This document shows positions 60,804 to 64,000 of a stretch of DNA of 64,000 nucleotides, piece by piece. The position numbers were made by a program, and so were the translations under genes. Within the stretch, counting starts at the first letter, position 1, and each line of letters opens with the position of its first letter. Source of the stretch: Bacteroidota bacterium (GTDB taxonomy: Bacteria > Bacteroidota > Bacteroidia > J057 > JADKCL01); NCBI GenBank assembly GCA_016718825.1, contig JADKCL010000013.1, positions 1 to 64,000 on the forward strand, read 5' to 3'. A model generated the notes under the pieces. The model was not told the DNA's origin. It saw only the letters and a program-made list of their open reading frames with translations, and ran no database searches.

Positions 60804-61187
60804 ATGGCAAGGATAGCTGGTGTAGATTTGCCCAAAAATAAGCGGGGCGTAATTGGCTTAACATATATCTTCGGGATCGGAACGACTTCCGCCCAGAGGA
60901 TCTTGAATTTGGCCAACATTGATCACAATAAGAGGGTCAGAGACTGGAACGACGATGACGTGGTGGAGATCCGCCGCTTGATCGGCGAAATGTTCAAAGT
61001 GGAAGGTGCATTGCGTGCCGAAGTCCAAATGAACATCAAGCGTTTGATGGACATCGGATGTTTCCGTGGTTTGCGTCACCGTAAAGGTTTGCCTTTGCGT
61101 GGTCAGCGTACACGTACCAACGCCCGTACCCGTAAGGGCAGGAAAAAGACTGTGGCTGGAAAGAAGAAGGCAGCAGCAAAGAAGTAA
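60804..61187 (+). CDS. rpsM: 30S ribosomal protein uS13
   Basis: 127-residue protein: MARIAGVDLPKNKRGVIGLT, YIFGIGTTSAQRILNLANID and GLPLRGQRTRTNARTRKGRK, followed by a Lys/Ala tail. Starts 2 bases after rpmJ. Confidence 0.98.
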   Translation: MARIAGVDLPKNKRGVIGLTYIFGIGTTSAQRILNLANIDHNKRVRDWNDDDVVEIRRLIGEMFKVEGALRAEVQMNIKRLMDIGCFRGLRHRKGLPLRGQRTRTNARTRKGRKKTVAGKKKAAAKK

Positions 61188-61217
61188 TTGAAAAGGAATT
61201 AAAGTTCGCATTCAGTA

Positions 61218-61598
61218 ATGGCAAAAACCAAAAGAGTAAAGAAGAGCAAAGTCGATTCGATTGGCTTGGTTTATATTACCTCTTCTTTCAACAACATCAT
61301 TGTTTCGATCACGGATTTGAAAGGCAACGTGATTGGCTGGGCTTCAGCTGGCAAGATGGGATTCCGTGGTTCCAAGAAGAACACTCCCTACGCCGCTCAA
61401 GTCGCTGCTACCGAAGTCTCGCGTGATTGCTTCGAACGTGGTCTTCAGACTGCTGAGGTTTATGTGAAGGGTACAGGATCTGGCCGCGAGGCTGCCATCC
61501 GCGCCGTCGCCAACGTCGGAATTAACGTTACGATGATTCGTGACATTACTCCGCTGCCTCACAACGGTTGCCGCCCACCCAAGAAAAGAAGAGTCTAA
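61218..61598 (+). CDS. rpsK: 30S ribosomal protein uS11
   Basis: 126-residue protein: GLVYITSSFNNIIVSITDLK, GWASAGKMGFRGSKKNTPYA and the C-terminal DITPLPHNGCRPPKKRRV. Normal length. Confidence 0.98.
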   Translation: MAKTKRVKKSKVDSIGLVYITSSFNNIIVSITDLKGNVIGWASAGKMGFRGSKKNTPYAAQVAATEVSRDCFERGLQTAEVYVKGTGSGREAAIRAVANVGINVTMIRDITPLPHNGCRPPKKRRV

Positions 61599-61680
61599 TT
61601 AATAGGTTCGCTTGGCGTCAAGTCTTGTGTCTTTGCAAGCAAGGGTGCTGAATGCGATAATTGTCTAATCAAATAGAAAA

Positions 61681-62274
61681 ATGGCAAGATACAGAGGTCC
61701 CAAGGCGAAAATCGCCAGAAGGTTTAGGGAGCCCATCTTTGGCCCAAGTAAGGCCCTAGAGCGCAAAAAATTTGGCCCAGGCCAGCATGGTCGCAATCGC
61801 CGCTCAAAGCAGAGCAACTATGCTGTGCAGTTGATGGAGAAGCAAAAGGCCAAATACACTTATGGTTTGCTGGAAAAACAATTCCGCAATCTGTTTGTAA
61901 AGGCTACCCGTCGCAAAGGCGTTACGGGTGAGATTTTCCTTCAGTTGCTCGAGTCACGCTTGGACAACACCATCTACCGTATGGGCTTTGCAGCTACCCG
62001 CCGCCAAGCACGTCAGTTGGTGACGCACAAGCACATTACCGTCAACGGTGATGTTGTGAACATCGCCAGCATGCTGTTGCGCCCAGGTGACGTTTTGGAA
62101 GTGCGTGTCAAAAGCAAAGCACTTGAAATCGTCAAGGGCGGCTCAAGGAACTCTTTTCCTTGGTTGCAGGTCGACAATATGGCGCTGAAGGGTTCTTTCC
62201 TCCAATACCCTGAGCGGGAGCAGATTCCAGAAAATATCAAGGAAAACTTGATCGTGGAATTGTACTCCAAGTAA
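61681..62274 (+). CDS. rpsD: 30S ribosomal protein uS4 (zinc-free form)
   Basis: 197-residue primary assembly protein: GQHGRNRRSKQSNYAVQLME, the S4 domain LESRLDNTIYRMGFAATRRQ and RQLVTHKHITVNGDVVNIAS. No N-terminal CxxC zinc motif. An 82-base gap to rpsK is longer than most in the cluster. Confidence 0.98.
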   Translation: MARYRGPKAKIARRFREPIFGPSKALERKKFGPGQHGRNRRSKQSNYAVQLMEKQKAKYTYGLLEKQFRNLFVKATRRKGVTGEIFLQLLESRLDNTIYRMGFAATRRQARQLVTHKHITVNGDVVNIASMLLRPGDVLEVRVKSKALEIVKGGSRNSFPWLQVDNMALKGSFLQYPEREQIPENIKENLIVELYSK

Positions 62275-62313
62275 TTTTGTTCTTAACCCGTTTTGGACTG
62301 AGGTATATTATTT

Positions 62314-63300
62314 ATGGCACTGCTTGAATTTCAAATACCCGAAAAGGTGGTCATGGAAAAGGATAACGACTTCTACGGGAAGTTTCTTATCCGTCCCCTC
62401 GAAAGAGGCTATGGCATCACTGTCGGTAATGCCCTTAGAAGGGTTCTCTTGTCCTCCCTTGAGGGCTATGCATTCACCGCCATCAAGATACCTAGTGTCG
62501 AGCACGAGTTTTCGACGGTCAAGGGTGTCGTGGAAGATGTCACGGACATCGTCCTCAACCTGAAGGGCGTTCGCCTCAAAAAGGTGATCGATGGAGATGA
62601 TAAAATTTTCGTTTCCGTACGTGGAAAAGATGTTTTCACTGCAGGTGATATCGCTAAGCATACCAATGCCTACGAAATTACCAATCCTGATCACGTCATT
62701 TGCCACATCGACAAGAACACGCAGTTTGACATCGAGCTTACCGTTGGCAAAGGTCGCGGCTATCGCCCAGCCGATGAAAACAAAGATCCTAATGCCACTA
62801 TCGGTGAAATCGCCATTGACTCGATCTTCACGCCAATCAAGAACGTCAAGTTCAAGGTTGACGACTTTCGTGTCGAGCAGCGTACCGACTATGAGCAATT
62901 GACGATCGAAGTTTCATCCGACGGTACCATTGATCCAGAAGATGCTTTGAAAGAAGCAGCCAACATTTTGGTCAAGCACCTTTGGTTGTTTACGGACGAG
63001 AAAATCATGCCGGTCGCTGAGGATGCTCCTAAAGAGGATCCTGTGGATGAGAACTATCTTGCTATGCGCAAGGTGCTCAAGACACCATTGACCGACTTGG
63101 ACCTTTCTGTTCGTGCGTTCAACTGCTTGAAAGCCGCCGAAGTCAAAACACTTGGCGATCTCGTAAGCTACAACATTGCCGACCTTCTTAAATTCCGCAA
63201 CTTCGGTAAGAAGTCTTTGAGCGAACTCGAAGAACTCGTAGCCGATAAGGGTTTGAGCTTCGGTATGGATGTTTCCAAATACGACCTCGACGAAGACTAA
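62314..63300 (+). CDS. rpoA: RNA polymerase alpha subunit
   Basis: 328-residue protein. The N-terminal assembly domain has FLIRPLERGYGITVGNALRR and LLSSLEGYAFTAIKI; the C-terminal domain with two HhH motifs has DLDLSVRAFNCLKAAEVKTL and FRNFGKKSLSELEELVADKG. Complete and normal length. Confidence 0.98.
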   Translation: MALLEFQIPEKVVMEKDNDFYGKFLIRPLERGYGITVGNALRRVLLSSLEGYAFTAIKIPSVEHEFSTVKGVVEDVTDIVLNLKGVRLKKVIDGDDKIFVSVRGKDVFTAGDIAKHTNAYEITNPDHVICHIDKNTQFDIELTVGKGRGYRPADENKDPNATIGEIAIDSIFTPIKNVKFKVDDFRVEQRTDYEQLTIEVSSDGTIDPEDALKEAANILVKHLWLFTDEKIMPVAEDAPKEDPVDENYLAMRKVLKTPLTDLDLSVRAFNCLKAAEVKTLGDLVSYNIADLLKFRNFGKKSLSELEELVADKGLSFGMDVSKYDLDED

Positions 63301-63406
63301 TTCAGTATTCATCCGGGCTACGTTCCCCGGCTGCTCTCCGAAAATACGGATTGAGCCTTCAGCAATGAAGTAGGCCGACGGTCGTAGTTCGTCAACATCA
63401 TTTATA

Positions 63407-63952
63407 ATGAGACACGGAAACAAGGTTAATCATTTGGGTAGGAAGACTGCCCACAGAAAGGCACTGATGAAGAACATGGCGATTGCCCTGCTCATCAGCC
63501 CTAAGAAGCGTATCTTCACAACTGTCGCCAAGGCCAAAGCGCTTCGTCAGTATGTCGAACCGCTGATCACCAGGTCTAAAGACAATACGACACATTCTCG
63601 CAGGATGGCTTTTAGCTACCTCCAGAATAAGGAAGCTGTCAAAGAGCTGTTTGGTGATATCGCTGCCAAAGTTGGCGATCGTCCAGGCGGATACACACGT
63701 ATCCTCAAAATCGGCAATCGTGTGGGTGACAATGCCGAAATGGCTTTGATCGAATTGGTTGACTTCAACGAATTTGCCACCGAGAAGCCCAAAAAGAAAA
63801 CCAGCCGCCGCCGCAAAAAGACCACCACAACGCCAGCAGCAAAGCCTGCGGCAGACGTGGTCAAGGCAGAGGTTGTTGAAACCAAGATTGATAAGCCAGC
63901 TGAGCCACAAGTGGAAGAAGCTGGTGATGAAACAGAAGAAACTGCCGAATAA
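63407..63952 (+). CDS. rplQ: 50S ribosomal protein bL17 with a long C-terminal extension
   Basis: 181-residue protein. The core (MRHGNKVNHLGRKTAHRKAL, and GGYTRILKIGNRVGDNAEMA) is normal to about residue 120. A tail of about 55 residues follows, first basic (KPKKKTSRRRKKTTTTPAAK) and then acidic (PQVEEAGDETEETAE). Such tails are common in Bacteroidota bL17. Last gene of the cluster; the spacer from rpoA is 106 bases. Confidence 0.97.
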   Translation: MRHGNKVNHLGRKTAHRKALMKNMAIALLISPKKRIFTTVAKAKALRQYVEPLITRSKDNTTHSRRMAFSYLQNKEAVKELFGDIAAKVGDRPGGYTRILKIGNRVGDNAEMALIELVDFNEFATEKPKKKTSRRRKKTTTTPAAKPAADVVKAEVVETKIDKPAEPQVEEAGDETEETAE

Positions 63953-63976
63953 TTCGGCAACACTTCAAAAAATAGA

Positions 63977-64000
63977 AAGCGGTTCCTTACGGTTCCGCTT
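63977..64000 (+). terminator. Probable terminator of the ribosomal cluster (cut by the window end)
   Basis: AAGCGG (63977-63982) can pair with CCGCTT (63995-64000), 24 bases after the rplQ stop. The expected T run would lie outside the window, so the call is incomplete. Confidence 0.45.

Noticed and set aside
1..64000. CRISPR arrays, tRNA or rRNA genes, insertion sequences, defence islands
   Set aside because: Looked for regular short repeats, cloverleaf-like ends, transposase motifs and nuclease or NTPase defence genes; none could be supported.

Overview
The window is a chromosomal segment of a Bacteroidota bacterium of moderate GC (about 50% by eye). Several independent signs agree. There are exact TTG-N19/20-TAnnTTTG promoters, the Bacteroidota sigma-70 type. 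There are type IX secretion (T9SS) C-terminal sorting domains, the gliding genes gldA-gldF-gldG, a TonB-dependent receptor followed by a DUF4249 lipoprotein, and Bacteroidota-type small families (DUF4286, DUF6526, VF530). The ribosomal cluster lacks tuf and adk at the positions where many other bacteria carry them. A deeper placement (for example Saprospiria or Chitinophagia-like) is only a guess.

Layout. 1-2.7 kb: end of a TonB-dependent receptor plus its DUF4249 partner. 2.9-7.4 kb: a very large one-piece phosphorelay sensor (propeller, histidine kinase, two receiver-like domains, HPt). 7.7-11.5 kb: malate dehydrogenase, a coiled-coil envelope protein, a phosphopantetheinyl transferase overlapping a TlpA-like lipoprotein, and a second thioredoxin-fold protein. 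11.6-19.6 kb (minus strand): mqnC (futalosine menaquinone pathway) behind dnaN, a glycosyltransferase-like gene, and a tight gldA-gldF-gldG-DUF4340 operon. 19.9-24 kb: a TPR protein and DUF4286 protein, then a four-gene minus-strand set (VF530, polysaccharide deacetylase, methyltransferase, alpha/beta hydrolase). 24-36.3 kb: secreted and surface genes (T9SS proteins, an M1 peptidase, a beta-barrel protein, lipoproteins) mixed with small housekeeping families and an ArsR-SRPBCC-VOC operon with a clear palindromic operator. 36.3-41.1 kb: an intergenic stretch with an orphan plus-strand terminator, a small lipoprotein with a doubtful start, and a 1,294-residue cytoplasmic propeller plus leucine-rich-repeat protein. 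41.1-45.7 kb: two hydrolases, a lipoprotein, aroQ, xerD, prmC.

45.8-64 kb is one long str/S10/spc/alpha translation cluster from rpsL to rplQ, 33 genes on the plus strand, behind a textbook Bacteroidota promoter. It includes rpmD (59 aa) and rpmJ (38 aa).

No CRISPR array, rRNA, tRNA, insertion sequence or prophage was seen. The least explained items are the propeller-LRR giant, the orphan terminator at 36.55 kb, the fused sensor with a receiver that has lost its acidic pocket, the fourth (DUF4340) gene of the gld operon, and the RGG-rich tail of ribosomal protein uS3. I did not find a system I could honestly call new; these are the leads.
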